NCBI RefSeq assembly: GCF_020782875.1
Contig: NZ_JAJGBN010000002.1
Coordinates: 744,001 to 808,000 of the forward strand
Source of the DNA: Allomuricauda sp. M10
Lineage (GTDB): Bacteria; Bacteroidota; Bacteroidia; Flavobacteriales; Flavobacteriaceae
Length of the DNA stretch: 64,000 bases
Direction of reading: 5' to 3'
Positions 24,568-33,762 of the stretch are shown piece by piece. The stretch's first letter is position 1. Each line of letters starts with the position of its first letter. Position numbers and translations under genes: made by a program. The notes below the pieces were generated by a model. That model saw nothing but the letters and a program-made list of their open reading frames with translations, had not been told where the DNA came from and ran no database searches.

Positions 24568-24620
24568 GTAGTTGTTCGTTGTTTGTTGTTCGTTGTTTGG
24601 TTTCCCATCAACCATCAACT
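24568..24620. repeat. Low-complexity GTTGTTCGTTGTTT repeat in the sdhA-sdhB spacer
   Basis: The spacer reads GTTGTTCGTTGTTTG twice in tandem, followed by CATCAACCATCAACTTTCAACT. Such short direct repeats of 7-10 bases resemble the flanks of the four-helix-bundle genes in the sco and suf operons. It may be the scar of a lost insertion; that is inference. Confidence 0.55.
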
Positions 24621-24625
24621 TTCAA

Positions 24626-26629
24626 CTATTTATAACTCCTTGTTTTAAGTTCAATGTTTTCGTATACCAAATCCTCTTTGTGCAATTTGGCATCCTTAGG
24701 CTCGCCCACGTATTCCCAAGCGGCCACAAATTTGAAGTTCTCATCATCACGAAGGGCTTCGCCTTCTTCGGTCTGGTACTCCTCACGGAAGTGACCTCCA
24801 CAGGATTCGTTCCTTTGCAAGGCATCCTTGGCGAACAATTCTCCCAACTCCAAGAAATCGGCCACTCTTCCGGCTTTTTCCAATTCTTGGTTTTTGGATT
24901 CGATGGTGCCGGTCACTTTTACGTTTTCCCAGAAATCCTTTCTCAGTTCGGAAATCTCCTTGATGGCTTCTTCCAATCCTTTGGCATTACGGGCCATACC
25001 ACATTTGTTCCACATGATCTTACCCAGCTTTTTGTGATAGTAATCCACGGAATGGATACCAGAACCGGACATCAATTTTTCCATGCGATCGCGAACCTGT
25101 TTTTCAGCCTCGTCGAATGCTGCAGAATCGGTTGGAATTTTACCGGTCCTAATGTCTTTGGACAAATAATCCCCAATCGTATATGGTAACACAAAATATC
25201 CGTCGGCTAGACCCTGCATCAAGGCAGAGGCACCCAAACGGTTGGCTCCGTGATCGCTAAAGTTTGCTTCACCGGCAGCGTAACAACCAGGAATGGTGGT
25301 CTGCAGGTTATAATCCACCCAAAGTCCGCCCATGGTATAGTGTACCGCTGGATAGATTTTCATTGGGGTCTTATATGGATTCTCGTCCACGATTTTTTCA
25401 TACATCTGGAAAAGGTTACCATACTTGGCTTCGATAACCTCTTCACCCAATTTGATGATGGTGGCTTCGTCCGGATCTTTGATACCCGAAGTCATCGCTT
25501 TTTCTTTTCCATATCGTTTGATGGCGGAAGCAAAATCCAAATACACGGCCTCTCCGGTCTTGTTCACACCGAATCCGGCATCGCAACGCTCCTTGGCAGC
25601 CCTAGAGGCCACATCACGGGGCACTAGGTTACCAAAAGCAGGATATCTTCTTTCCAAATAATAGTCGCGGTCTTCTTCGGCAATTTGAGTAGGCTTCAAT
25701 TTTCCTTCACGGATGGCCACGGCATCTTTCATTTTCTTGGGAACCCAAATGCGGCCGTCGTTACGGAGCGATTCGGACATCAAGGTCAATTTGGATTGAT
25801 GATCACCTGAAACCGGAATACAGGTCGGGTGGATTTGGGTAAAGCATGGATTGGCGAAGAAAGCACCTTTTCGGTGTGCTCTCCAAGCGGCCATTACGTT
25901 ACTTCCCATAGCGTTCGTGGAAAGGAAGAACACGTTTCCATACCCTCCAGTGGCCAAAACCACGGCGTGGGCACTGTGTCTTTCAATTTTTCCAGATACC
26001 AAGTCACGGGCAATGATACCACGCGCTTTGCCATCCACCAAAACCAAATCCATCATTTCATGGCGGGTGAAGGATTGGATCTTACCACGGTTGATCTGAC
26101 GGTTCATGGCAGAATAGGCACCCAACAACAATTGCTGTCCGGTCTGTCCTTTCGCGTAGAAAGTACGGGAAACCAAAACCCCTCCAAAGGAGCGGTTGTC
26201 CAACATACCTCCATATTCACGGGCAAAAGGAACGCCTTGTGCCACGCATTGGTCTATGATGTTTCCTGATACTTCGGCCAATCGGTATACGTTGGCCTCA
26301 CGAGAACGGTAATCACCTCCTTTGATGGTATCGTAGAAAAGACGGTAGTTGCTGTCACCATCTCCTTGATAATTTTTCGCTGCGTTGATACCTCCTTGGG
26401 CGGCGATTGAGTGTGCCCTTCGTGGAGAATCTTGATAACAAAAGGTTTTAACATTATAACCCAACTCGGCCAATGTTGCTGCAGCTGCACCACCGGCAAG
26501 CCCTGTTCCAACAACGATGATATCGATGTTCCTTTTGTTGGCTGGGTTAACAAGATTGATGTCGTTCTTATGTTTGGTCCATTTGTCGGCCAATGGCCCA
26601 GATGGAATTTTAGAATCCATTATGCCCAT
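24626..26629 (-). CDS. sdhA: Succinate dehydrogenase flavoprotein subunit
   Basis: 667 residues, the long form found in Bacteroidota and other trimeric SdhCAB enzymes. The FAD-binding glycine motif is [39 protein letters not shown] contains the His that normally carries FAD covalently. The active region shows HTMGG-like [13 protein letters not shown] and the end of the FAD domain [17 protein letters not shown]. It oxidises succinate to fumarate in the TCA cycle on the inner membrane's cytosolic face. The first ATG (MGIMDSKIP) is kept because relatives start with a similar M-x-x-L/M-DSK sequence. It is two bases downstream of sdhC. Confidence 0.97.
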   Translation of the reverse strand: MGIMDSKIPSGPLADKWTKHKNDINLVNPANKRNIDIIVVGTGLAGGAAAATLAELGYNVKTFCYQDSPRRAHSIAAQGGINAAKNYQGDGDSNYRLFYDTIKGGDYRSREANVYRLAEVSGNIIDQCVAQGVPFAREYGGMLDNRSFGGVLVSRTFYAKGQTGQQLLLGAYSAMNRQINRGKIQSFTRHEMMDLVLVDGKARGIIARDLVSGKIERHSAHAVVLATGGYGNVFFLSTNAMGSNVMAAWRAHRKGAFFANPCFTQIHPTCIPVSGDHQSKLTLMSESLRNDGRIWVPKKMKDAVAIREGKLKPTQIAEEDRDYYLERRYPAFGNLVPRDVASRAAKERCDAGFGVNKTGEAVYLDFASAIKRYGKEKAMTSGIKDPDEATIIKLGEEVIEAKYGNLFQMYEKIVDENPYKTPMKIYPAVHYTMGGLWVDYNLQTTIPGCYAAGEANFSDHGANRLGASALMQGLADGYFVLPYTIGDYLSKDIRTGKIPTDSAAFDEAEKQVRDRMEKLMSGSGIHSVDYYHKKLGKIMWNKCGMARNAKGLEEAIKEISELRKDFWENVKVTGTIESKNQELEKAGRVADFLELGELFAKDALQRNESCGGHFREEYQTEEGEALRDDENFKFVAAWEYVGEPKDAKLHKEDLVYENIELKTRSYK

Positions 26630-26631
26630 AA

Positions 26632-27297
26632 TTAATGTGTTATTGGGTTAAGGTGATGATAGATCGCGATAAAGGCAAACAATAGGGGAACCACCACCGC
26701 AAATGTTTTGGCGCATTTTTTAATGTTGGGAGTGTATTTGTTGTTGACCCCCATGGATTGGAACGAGGATGCAAAGCCGTGCCACAGGTGAAGACCAAGG
26801 AGCACAAAAGAAATCACATACAATACCGTTCTCCAGATAGGTGCAAATTTCTCTACGGTCTCATGGTAGTAACGGGTGGGATCTTCTGGATTTGCTTCTA
26901 CGTACTTGTAGGCCATTTCATGAACCCAAAAATCGTAGAAGTGCAAGGCCAAAAAGGCGAGTACCACTAATCCGGAATAAATCATGTTTCGGGATACCCA
27001 CGGTGCGTTTGCGCTTCCGTTATATTTTACGTAACCGATGCTCCTCGCTTTTTTATTCTGGATTTCTAGAACAAAGCCCATCACAAAATGCACGATTACA
27101 CCAATGATCAAAATGGGTTGCATCAGAAACTGGACCAACGGATTGTAGCCCATAAAGTGGGAAGCTTCGTTAAAAAAATCGGGGGAAAGCACCGAAGCCA
27201 AATTGATGGTCACATGCAGCAGCAAAAAGGTGACCAAAAAAAGACCCGAAAGTGCCATTACATATTTCCGGGCCAACGAAGATTTTATCAAACTCAT
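26632..27297 (-). CDS. sdhC: Succinate dehydrogenase cytochrome b subunit
   Basis: 221 residues with five predicted membrane helices, starting with [20 protein letters not shown] and its His-containing HVTINLASV. Other histidines sit in membrane segments ([36 protein letters not shown]), as expected for the di-heme cytochrome b558 of SdhCAB enzymes. It anchors SdhA/B and reduces menaquinone. It is first in the operon, with a good promoter 19-49 bases upstream. Confidence 0.95.
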   Translation of the reverse strand: MSLIKSSLARKYVMALSGLFLVTFLLLHVTINLASVLSPDFFNEASHFMGYNPLVQFLMQPILIIGVIVHFVMGFVLEIQNKKARSIGYVKYNGSANAPWVSRNMIYSGLVVLAFLALHFYDFWVHEMAYKYVEANPEDPTRYYHETVEKFAPIWRTVLYVISFVLLGLHLWHGFASSFQSMGVNNKYTPNIKKCAKTFAVVVPLLFAFIAIYHHLNPITH

Positions 27298-27315
27298 TAG
27301 AAGTTAGTTTTTCAA

Positions 27316-27346
27316 CAAATTTACAGTACGGACAAGTTTTTAACAA
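27316..27346 (-). promoter_or_regulatory. Promoter of sdhCAB
   Basis: On the minus strand, TTG (27346-27344) and TAAATTTG (27323-27316) are separated by 20 bases, matching TTG-N17-23-TAnnTTTG. Transcription should start near 27308, giving a leader of only about 10 bases before the sdhC ATG. Confidence 0.75.
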
Positions 27347-27420
27347 GTAATAAAACGTTTGAAACCTCTTATTTAGAAAGGTTATAAGAAAAAACTGAAT
27401 ATTTGATACTGCTTAGAACA

Positions 27421-27447
27421 AAAAAAGCTCCTTAAGGAGCTTTTTTT
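27421..27447 (-). terminator. Terminator between a lipoprotein gene and sdhC
   Basis: AGCTCCTT and AAGGAGCT (27426-27441) form a perfect stem flanked by A7 on the left and T7 on the right, so it can work on both strands. Its natural client is the minus-strand lipoprotein gene that ends at 27464. Confidence 0.9.
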
Positions 27448-27463
27448 GGGAGATAAGATTGCA

Positions 27464-28153
27464 TCAGTCCCATTCGAAGACAAAATTGCCGTATTGGGTG
27501 GTGGAATCGGGATCAAAACGGACTACATACCACTCCCCGGTAATTGTTGCATCGAGTATGTCATTTTCCAAAACACCTTCAAAATAAGAATGCTCATCCG
27601 TTTGGGGAACATCTTGGGGATCCATGTCATTGCAATAGGTACACAACCACATTTGAATGGCATCACCATCGATGGACCATACCCCTACACCTTCCGACCC
27701 CAATTCGTCGATCAGTTCAATGTCCAAGGTTCCATCCTCATAAAGTTGGAGTATGGAATTGTATTCCACTTCTTCTGAATTGGGATCGTTGTTTCTTCCA
27801 CCGACCCAGAAAGTGTATTTCAAAATGCTGGTCAATAAAAAACGGGTTTCCCAGCTTTGGGAGCCGCTTTGGGCAATGACCGTAACCTCATGCTCGCCCA
27901 CTTGCAAGCTTCTTTCTATGGATAAGGCTCCAGTGTTTTCATCAATGGTCAATCCCTCAATGGGATTTTTTAATGAAAAAGTTCCCTCTTCTTTTGGCCA
28001 TTGGATTGACGGTTGGGGAATGGTTCCCTGTGAACGAAAGGCTACTTCAAAAATTTCTGATGCATAATGGAAATCAACGGATTGTGAATCATTGTCATTA
28101 CTGCAAGCCAGAATGATGAACATACAAATGCCTAAAATCGAATATTTTTTCAT
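27464..28153 (-). CDS. Lipoprotein with putative Ig-like domain
   Basis: 229 residues from MKKYSILGICMFIILAC; the longer frame to 28219 adds a non-signal sequence overlapping the next gene and is rejected. The lipobox ILAC gives Cys17, followed by SNDNDS. Residues about 60-110 (FSLKNPIEGLTIDENTGALS, then VGEHEVTVIAQSGSQ) look like a cadherin-type putative Ig domain. The C-terminal half is beta-rich with a CTYCND pair and ends in FVFEWD. It lies seven bases from the next lipoprotein gene. Surface role presumed; function unknown. Confidence 0.78.
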   Translation of the reverse strand: MKKYSILGICMFIILACSNDNDSQSVDFHYASEIFEVAFRSQGTIPQPSIQWPKEEGTFSLKNPIEGLTIDENTGALSIERSLQVGEHEVTVIAQSGSQSWETRFLLTSILKYTFWVGGRNNDPNSEEVEYNSILQLYEDGTLDIELIDELGSEGVGVWSIDGDAIQMWLCTYCNDMDPQDVPQTDEHSYFEGVLENDILDATITGEWYVVRFDPDSTTQYGNFVFEWD

Positions 28154-28160
28154 GGTGTTG

Positions 28161-28955
28161 TTAAAGGTTCTTGGTTTCATACTCCACAACATAGTTGATG
28201 GTCGGCCCGAGAGGAACATTGGGCTTTACTTGGAATGAGACCAGATTTCCATTGCCGTCCCAGACTTTGTTTTGAAAGAGATAACCAGCATCTTCTGTCT
28301 GTATCAAAGCGATGTCGTGCCGACTAAAGAAGAACAGCTCAAATGGGGACAGATAAAACATCAGTCCATGCCAAATTACTAGGGCATTCTGCGGTTTCAG
28401 GTAGTGGAAAACACCTTCGTCGACCTCAGAAAACTGAAGGGTATAGTTATTTTCTGCAATGGCTATTTTGATGAGTTGCCCATCGGGGTCGAAACGCCAT
28501 TCGGTTGGCAAGTTCGCCAAATCCCCTTCGATTAGGTAATGGATTTCGTCACTTTCGTTATAAGTTGTGGACAAGTCGTATTCCACATCGTCAATCATAA
28601 AACCCACATTGGTAACGGTCCCGTTCACGCCATGGTCAAAAGTAAAGTTGTACTGCGAACCGCTAAGCACATCTTCCGATGAAATATTCACCAACATACC
28701 CGTATCATTATAGTCGAAATTGGATATAAGTTGGGTGGTTTCATCCAAAGAATTTCGCTCTATCGTCATTTGGGCCAGCTGATTTTTTGAATTGTATGAC
28801 AACTGATATAGAACAGTTTCACCGGAACCGTAAGCCAAGGAAATAGTTTTGGGGAAATATGCTTTTTGATTCGATTTGCTCTCGGAATCTTTTGAACACG
28901 AAAGGAGCAATAGCAGTACCGAGGTTATAAGTAGGGTATTTACAAAAGGTTTCAT
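28161..28955 (-). CDS. Lipoprotein of unknown function
   Basis: 264 residues. Signal sequence with lipobox LLSC (Cys20) followed by SKDSESKSNQ, the classic Bacteroidota export context. The body has YD/RHS-like beta repeats (YNSKNQLAQMTIERNSLDE, FDYNDTGMLVNISSEDVLSG, WRFDPDGQLIKIAIAENNYT), as in proteins that build long curved beta-sheets. No enzyme motif is visible. It is part of a run of four minus-strand exported proteins. Confidence 0.75.
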   Translation of the reverse strand: MKPFVNTLLITSVLLLLLSCSKDSESKSNQKAYFPKTISLAYGSGETVLYQLSYNSKNQLAQMTIERNSLDETTQLISNFDYNDTGMLVNISSEDVLSGSQYNFTFDHGVNGTVTNVGFMIDDVEYDLSTTYNESDEIHYLIEGDLANLPTEWRFDPDGQLIKIAIAENNYTLQFSEVDEGVFHYLKPQNALVIWHGLMFYLSPFELFFFSRHDIALIQTEDAGYLFQNKVWDGNGNLVSFQVKPNVPLGPTINYVVEYETKNL

Positions 28956-28981
28956 GAGACTTTTTGATATAGAATGAAGTA

Positions 28982-29599
28982 CTACTTAGTTGAAAAGGTG
29001 ACTAGTAGGGAGTAAATGAATTCTCCAACCGGACGGTCGTAGTAAATGGTGGTTTCCACTTGTTTTCCAACATATTGGGTGTCCTCTGCGATCAAAACAT
29101 CATCCAATTCCTTGTCCAAAGTTTTTGCAATGGCTGCCGCTTTGGAACGGGCATCCTGCATTGCGGATTGGTACAAGGTTTTTGCTTCTGCTTCATCTAT
29201 TTCAAAGAGGGCGATGGCATTCAATCGTTGAAGCCCAAGGGATTTGATTCCCAAAAAAGCCCGCATTTTTTCAACTGATGTGGTGGTAAATTCGTAAACG
29301 GCACCATCCTTATCGTATCCCATGGTCTCAAAACCAAATTCATAAGGGGTTTCTTTGAGTTCTTCCCAGGCTATGCCTTTAGTTTCTAGTGCCTTTCTGA
29401 AATGGGATTTCAATTGTTCCAGGTCCATTCCGTCTGCCACATAGCTGGAAAAAACAGGACTGAGCGATAAGGTTGCCTTAAAAGTCGGTGTTCGATCCAT
29501 ATGAACGGCCCTTGCACTGACTTTGATGGCAGTAGTTTTTTCTTGGGATGTGCCAAAGAATGGCAGCAAAGCCAATATGAAGTATAATAGATGTTTCAT
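28982..29599 (-). CDS. SIMPL (DUF541) domain periplasmic protein
   Basis: 205 residues with a signal peptide (MKHLLYFILALLPFFGTSQ). The SIMPL/DUF541 region covers most of the mature protein: TTAIKVSARAVHMDRTPTF near the start, DEAEAKTLYQSAMQDARSKA and AAIAKTLDKELDDVLIAED in the second half. Family members are periplasmic or secreted and of unclear biochemical function; some oligomerise. It lies between a lipoprotein gene and a collagen-like gene, with hairpins on its upstream side. Confidence 0.85.
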   Translation of the reverse strand: MKHLLYFILALLPFFGTSQEKTTAIKVSARAVHMDRTPTFKATLSLSPVFSSYVADGMDLEQLKSHFRKALETKGIAWEELKETPYEFGFETMGYDKDGAVYEFTTTSVEKMRAFLGIKSLGLQRLNAIALFEIDEAEAKTLYQSAMQDARSKAAAIAKTLDKELDDVLIAEDTQYVGKQVETTIYYDRPVGEFIYSLLVTFSTK

Positions 29600-29612
29600 A
29601 ATGAAGACAATG

Positions 29613-29637
29613 AGGCCCCAACATTATGCTGGGGCCT
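29613..29637 (-). terminator. Strong hairpin after the collagen-like gene
   Basis: AGGCCCCA (29613-29620) pairs with TGGGGCCT (29630-29637) over a nine-base loop. It lies just after the collagen-like stop codon on the minus strand. A clear T run is lacking on that strand but a T-rich stretch follows on the plus strand, so terminator or processing hairpin are both possible. Confidence 0.6.
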
Positions 29638-29642
29638 TGGTT

Positions 29643-30242
29643 TTATTCAGGAATATTGAAATAAGCAACAACCTCTTCGTAGGTCATTTTGGAAAAATCC
29701 ACTCCAGAACCTGATTTACCAGAAGTGGAAACTCCACCCGGAATCAACACATAGCGGTATTGGGCCAAAAAGGTACCATCGCCTACAGTATCACCTTCTT
29801 CATTGGCGTGGACAGAAATTCGGATATTGCCGTCGGTAGCCACGAAAAAGTAAGATTGCTGTCTTGCAGCTCCAAATACCATAGGTAGTTGGTACACCGT
29901 ATTACCATCAACAACATCAATGCGTCTACCATAAACCAAAATGGTCCCAAAGTTCAACATGTCTGGGTCAACTTCTGGGGCATCAATATCAAAGGAAGCT
30001 GAACTAGCGGCAATACTGTTACCCAATTCGGTATTCACCCAATCGGAGTACATCACGTTTGCTGTGCCTGTTTCCCCTTGCTCACCCTGGTCTCCCTGTG
30101 GCCCTTGAGGTCCTGTAGCACCTTGTTCCCCTTGAGGTCCTGTAGCACCATCTTCCCCGTCGTCAGAAGAACAGGAAGTGATCAACACAACGGATATGGC
30201 CATCAACAAAAAGGTTTTTACAGTTAAAAGATTTGTTTTCAT
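29643..30242 (-). CDS. Collagen-like lipoprotein
   Basis: 199 residues. Lipobox ITSC gives Cys24; Gly occurs at every third residue from 29 to 59 (about ten G-X-Y triplets such as GPQGEQGATGPQ), a short collagen-like segment. The remaining part (60-199) is a beta-rich head, with NVMYSDWVNTEL and a mid region ILVYGRRIDVVDGNTVYQLP. Similar Flavobacterial lipoproteins combine a brief collagen stalk and a globular head on the cell surface; stalk trimerisation is inferred. It is the first gene of the minus-strand exported-protein run. The 260-base gap upstream (30243-30502) shows no gene. Confidence 0.85.
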   Translation of the reverse strand: MKTNLLTVKTFLLMAISVVLITSCSSDDGEDGATGPQGEQGATGPQGPQGDQGEQGETGTANVMYSDWVNTELGNSIAASSASFDIDAPEVDPDMLNFGTILVYGRRIDVVDGNTVYQLPMVFGAARQQSYFFVATDGNIRISVHANEEGDTVGDGTFLAQYRYVLIPGGVSTSGKSGSGVDFSKMTYEEVVAYFNIPE

Positions 30243-30502
30243 GTTTTTAATTTTTTTGTGGGTTTAGATCGGCCAAATTAGAAGTAAGGTTTGCTGGGCG
30301 ATGTTGAATTGTGATAGGATGTCCAAACGAATTCGTTCCGATAGGCATTTTTTGTACGGATAACCAATCGAAACAATTTACCGATCCTATTTGCGATCCA
30401 TACGTCAAAACCGTAGTACATACATCCATTCATACCATGTATCATTATGCTGATACAGATTTTCGTTTCAATGTATAATTTGGAAGATTCAACACTCAAA
30501 CT

Positions 30503-31240
30503 ATGCGGGCTATCATTGTGGATGATGAAGCGGCTGCCATAAACAGCCTTTCATGGGAATTGCGAAAGTATCCGGATTTTATCTCCGTGATCGAAACCTT
30601 TACTTCGCCCAAGGAGGCTATTTCGGGGATCAACTACCTAAAGCCCGATTGTGTTTTTCTTGATATTGAAATGCCCGAAATGAGTGGTTTTTCGCTATTG
30701 GACAAACTGGAATACCGCAATTTTGCCATTGTGATCACCACGGCCTATAACCAATATGCCATTCAGGCCATAAAGGAAAGTGCGGTGGATTATTTGTTGA
30801 AACCCGTAGATCAAGACGATATTCAAGGGGTTATTGATAAACTGAAAAAGCTGAACGGCCAGCAAAGCTTTCAGCATCAATTTCAACAGACCTTTGAGGC
30901 GCTATCAAAAGCCAGCGCACCGCAATTGATCCAAATTCCCGTTAGCGGTAAAATCCTTTTTCTACGTGTTTCGGATATTGTGTATTGTGAATCCGACGGG
31001 AATTATTCCAAGGTTTATCTGGAATCGGGGGAACAGATTTTGGTGTCCAAAAAGCTCAAGGAACTGGAAGACCTTCTACCTGCCCGGTTGTTTTTCAGGA
31101 TTCATAATTCGTACATCGTGCATTTGCTCAAAGTTGATGAATACATCAGGAACGATGGCTATTTGGTACTTTCCAACAACAGCAAGATCCCTATTTCAAG
31201 AAATAAAAAAGATGCCTTTCTACACCGGATGGCCCAATAA
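30503..31240 (+). CDS. LytTR-family response regulator
   Basis: 245 residues. Receiver domain 1-115 with acidic pocket DDE (9-11 region), phospho-acceptor Asp54 in VFLDIEMPEMSGF and the later Lys in YLLKPVD. LytTR DNA-binding domain about 140-245: IPVSGKILFLRVSDIVYCES, SKKLKELEDLLPARLFFRIH then NSYIVHL. It binds direct repeats in promoters when phosphorylated. The cognate kinase follows nine bases later. No target can be named from sequence. Confidence 0.95.
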   Translation: MRAIIVDDEAAAINSLSWELRKYPDFISVIETFTSPKEAISGINYLKPDCVFLDIEMPEMSGFSLLDKLEYRNFAIVITTAYNQYAIQAIKESAVDYLLKPVDQDDIQGVIDKLKKLNGQQSFQHQFQQTFEALSKASAPQLIQIPVSGKILFLRVSDIVYCESDGNYSKVYLESGEQILVSKKLKELEDLLPARLFFRIHNSYIVHLLKVDEYIRNDGYLVLSNNSKIPISRNKKDAFLHRMAQ

Positions 31241-31249
31241 GATCTAAGT

Positions 31250-32809
31250 ATGTTCCAAGGGGTTTCGGATTTTTTTGCAGAGAGTAACCAAAACGGATTT
31301 GGCTTCTTTGTGGTGTCCGTACTTTTTTACCTCTTTGTGTTTTTTCTGATCCAGTTTTTTCAGCACAAAAAACGATTTTACCTCTTTTATGCCCTATATG
31401 CCCTGGTCACTGGAATGACCCTGATGAAGTACGTGGAAGGCGTTTTTTTTACCGACTTTTTTAATGAAGCATCAGGAAGACTTTTTACCCGATGGTTCCA
31501 CTATCCCGCGCAATGGATGGCCTCCATTCTCTTCACTTTCTTCATCGCGGAGATCATGGACTTTAAGAAGGACTATCCCAAGTTTGTAAAGTTTGTAAAA
31601 TGGGGCTACTGGGGCATAGCGCCACTTTATTTTTCGTTATGGGGAGTTTTTCTATTTAACCCTAGATCATATCTCATCGATTACTGTGAAGTGTTCTTGT
31701 TACTGCCTATGAACCTGATCGCCTTTGTATGGGGCTTTATTCTTGTAATCAAACAAAACAGGATCATTAAATGGTACATTCTATTGGGGATGACATCATT
31801 GTTCATTTCCTATATAATCATTTCACTTTATTCGATCAAGGCCAAAACGGCCAATTCGGAAACCCTTTATATTTTTTATGTGGGGGTGTTGTTGGAAAGT
31901 TTGATGTTTGCTTTGGCGATAGGCTTGGAACAGAAAATGGTGTATGTACAAAAAGCGCATGTGCAGCGAAAATACATTGGCCAGCTCGAAGAGAACCAAT
32001 CCATAAAGGAAAGCATAAACAAGGCCCTTTCCGATGAATTGGTACAGACCAAGGCAGAGATCGTAGGTCTCAGCACCGAAGCGCAAAAAGAACGGTCGGA
32101 AAAACTGGCGATAAAGGTGGAGAACAAAATTTCACAACTTCGGTTGGAAGCGCTTCGTAGCCAGATGAACCCACATTTTATCTTCAACGCCCTCAATTCC
32201 ATTAAATCCTATTTTATTGAGAACAACCAGGAAAAGGCGATCTATTACCTAGGCCGATTTTCCAAATTGATCCGAGGGATTTTGGAAAGCTCGCGAAAAG
32301 ACCTGATTACCTTGGATGAAGAGCTCAACATCATTAAAATGTACGTGGAGATTGAGAGCGATCGCTTTAAAAATGGCATGGAATACACCTTGGCAATGGA
32401 CAAGGACATTCCTGCCCATATCATTTTGGTACCCTCGCTGCTTTTACAGCCTTTTGTTGAAAATTCCATATGGCACGGACTATCCACCCGAGCCGGAAAG
32501 AAGAAATTGACCATTAAAGTAGAAGGGAAAGATCCATCGGACCCTTTGAAGATCATTATATCGGACAATGGGATCGGAAGACAGGCCTCGCGCGCCAAAA
32601 ACATACAAAATCCATTAAAAGGACAATCCTTGGGACTATCCATCATCAAGGATCGTTTGGATTTCTTTTCCAAAAAATATCAGGGTGATTTCAATTTTGC
32701 CATCCATGATCTGGTGGATGAAAAATCGGGTAAACCACTGGGTACCGAAGTAGTGATCCATATGCCAAAGTTGATGCCCGAACCAGACCCGCCGGAAAAG
32801 AATTTTTAA
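31250..32809 (+). CDS. 7TM sensor histidine kinase (LytS/YehU type)
   Basis: 519 residues. Seven hydrophobic helices fill about 12-225, resembling the 7TMR-DISM membrane unit but without an obvious extracellular domain. A coiled coil (230-290) leads to the PF06580 kinase region, with His309 in RSQMNPHFIFNALNSI. The ATPase domain is intact: N-box FVENSIWHGL and lid DNGIGRQASRA, then GLSIIKDRLDFFS. It phosphorylates the LytTR regulator encoded immediately upstream. The signal sensed is unknown. Confidence 0.93.
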   Translation: MFQGVSDFFAESNQNGFGFFVVSVLFYLFVFFLIQFFQHKKRFYLFYALYALVTGMTLMKYVEGVFFTDFFNEASGRLFTRWFHYPAQWMASILFTFFIAEIMDFKKDYPKFVKFVKWGYWGIAPLYFSLWGVFLFNPRSYLIDYCEVFLLLPMNLIAFVWGFILVIKQNRIIKWYILLGMTSLFISYIIISLYSIKAKTANSETLYIFYVGVLLESLMFALAIGLEQKMVYVQKAHVQRKYIGQLEENQSIKESINKALSDELVQTKAEIVGLSTEAQKERSEKLAIKVENKISQLRLEALRSQMNPHFIFNALNSIKSYFIENNQEKAIYYLGRFSKLIRGILESSRKDLITLDEELNIIKMYVEIESDRFKNGMEYTLAMDKDIPAHIILVPSLLLQPFVENSIWHGLSTRAGKKKLTIKVEGKDPSDPLKIIISDNGIGRQASRAKNIQNPLKGQSLGLSIIKDRLDFFSKKYQGDFNFAIHDLVDEKSGKPLGTEVVIHMPKLMPEPDPPEKNF

Positions 32810-32871
32810 AAATCAACCTATATTCCAAAGATTTATCCGAATTTGAACGGACAAAATCTCGATGAACCAAA

Positions 32872-33762
32872 ATGGACATTGCAATCCTTTCTGTGAGCCC
32901 TCACGTGTATTCCACCAAACGGATTATGGAGGAAGCAGATCAAGCAGGCCATTATGTGGAATCAATCGACCACACCAAATGTTCCGTAAAGCTGGGAACG
33001 GACAAACCCCAGATCTTTTTTGGATCGGAAAACATTACCGAAGAATTTGATGCCATCATCCCCAGGATCGGTACCACGGTTACCCGCCATGGGGCTGCCA
33101 TTGTTAAACAGTTCGAGGTCAACGATGTTTTCACCAGTGCCAAATCTTTGGGCATCTTGAAGGCCAGGAACAAAGTCACAACGCTTCAACTTTTGTCCAA
33201 AAAGGGCATTCCTATCCCAGAAACCGTATTTTCCATCAACCCGGATAATGTGGAGCATCAAATTGAACTGTTGGGAGGACCACCGGTCATCATTAAACTG
33301 CAGGAAGGCACCCAAGGTAAAGGGGTGATGTTGGCGGAAAGCAAAAAATCGGCCAAGTCTATCATCGATACGCTCTACAACATGAACACCAGCATTTTGC
33401 TTCAACAATATATAGAAGAAGCCAAGGGTGAAGATTTGAGGGTAATTGTGGTTGGGAACAAAATTGTGGCCAGTATGAAACGGACCAGCGGCTTGGATGA
33501 TTTTAGGTCTAATGTACATCGAGGCGCCGATACCCAAGAGGTACAACTGACACCGCGGGAAAAATATATGGCCATTCATGCCACCAAACATTTGGGATTA
33601 GGGGTGGCCGGGGTAGACCTGATCCGGTCCAACAATGGACCTTTGTTGATCGAGGTCAACGCTTCGCCAGGTCTCAAGGGAATTGAGGCCGCCACCAAGG
33701 TGAACGTAGCCGGACACATTATTCAATTTGTGGAAAAACATGGTCGAAGAAACAGAAAATAA
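32872..33762 (+). CDS. rimK: RimK-type alpha-L-glutamate ligase
   Basis: 296 residues (E. coli RimK has 300). ATP-grasp fold with ARNKVTTLQLLSKKGIPIPE, the glycine-rich loop EGTQGKGVMLAES and the metal-binding end VDLIRSNNGPLLIEVNASPG. The family adds glutamates to the C terminus of ribosomal protein S6 or makes poly-glutamate. It is followed, with a 23-base overlap, by a zinc deacylase gene, a pairing seen in several phyla and suggesting add-and-remove chemistry on the same product; that is inference. Confidence 0.92.
   Translation: MDIAILSVSPHVYSTKRIMEEADQAGHYVESIDHTKCSVKLGTDKPQIFFGSENITEEFDAIIPRIGTTVTRHGAAIVKQFEVNDVFTSAKSLGILKARNKVTTLQLLSKKGIPIPETVFSINPDNVEHQIELLGGPPVIIKLQEGTQGKGVMLAESKKSAKSIIDTLYNMNTSILLQQYIEEAKGEDLRVIVVGNKIVASMKRTSGLDDFRSNVHRGADTQEVQLTPREKYMAIHATKHLGLGVAGVDLIRSNNGPLLIEVNASPGLKGIEAATKVNVAGHIIQFVEKHGRRNRK

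Noticed and set aside
24572-25189. 205-codon plus-strand frame antisense to sdhA
   Set aside because: A shadow of sdhA's codon usage; no independent support.
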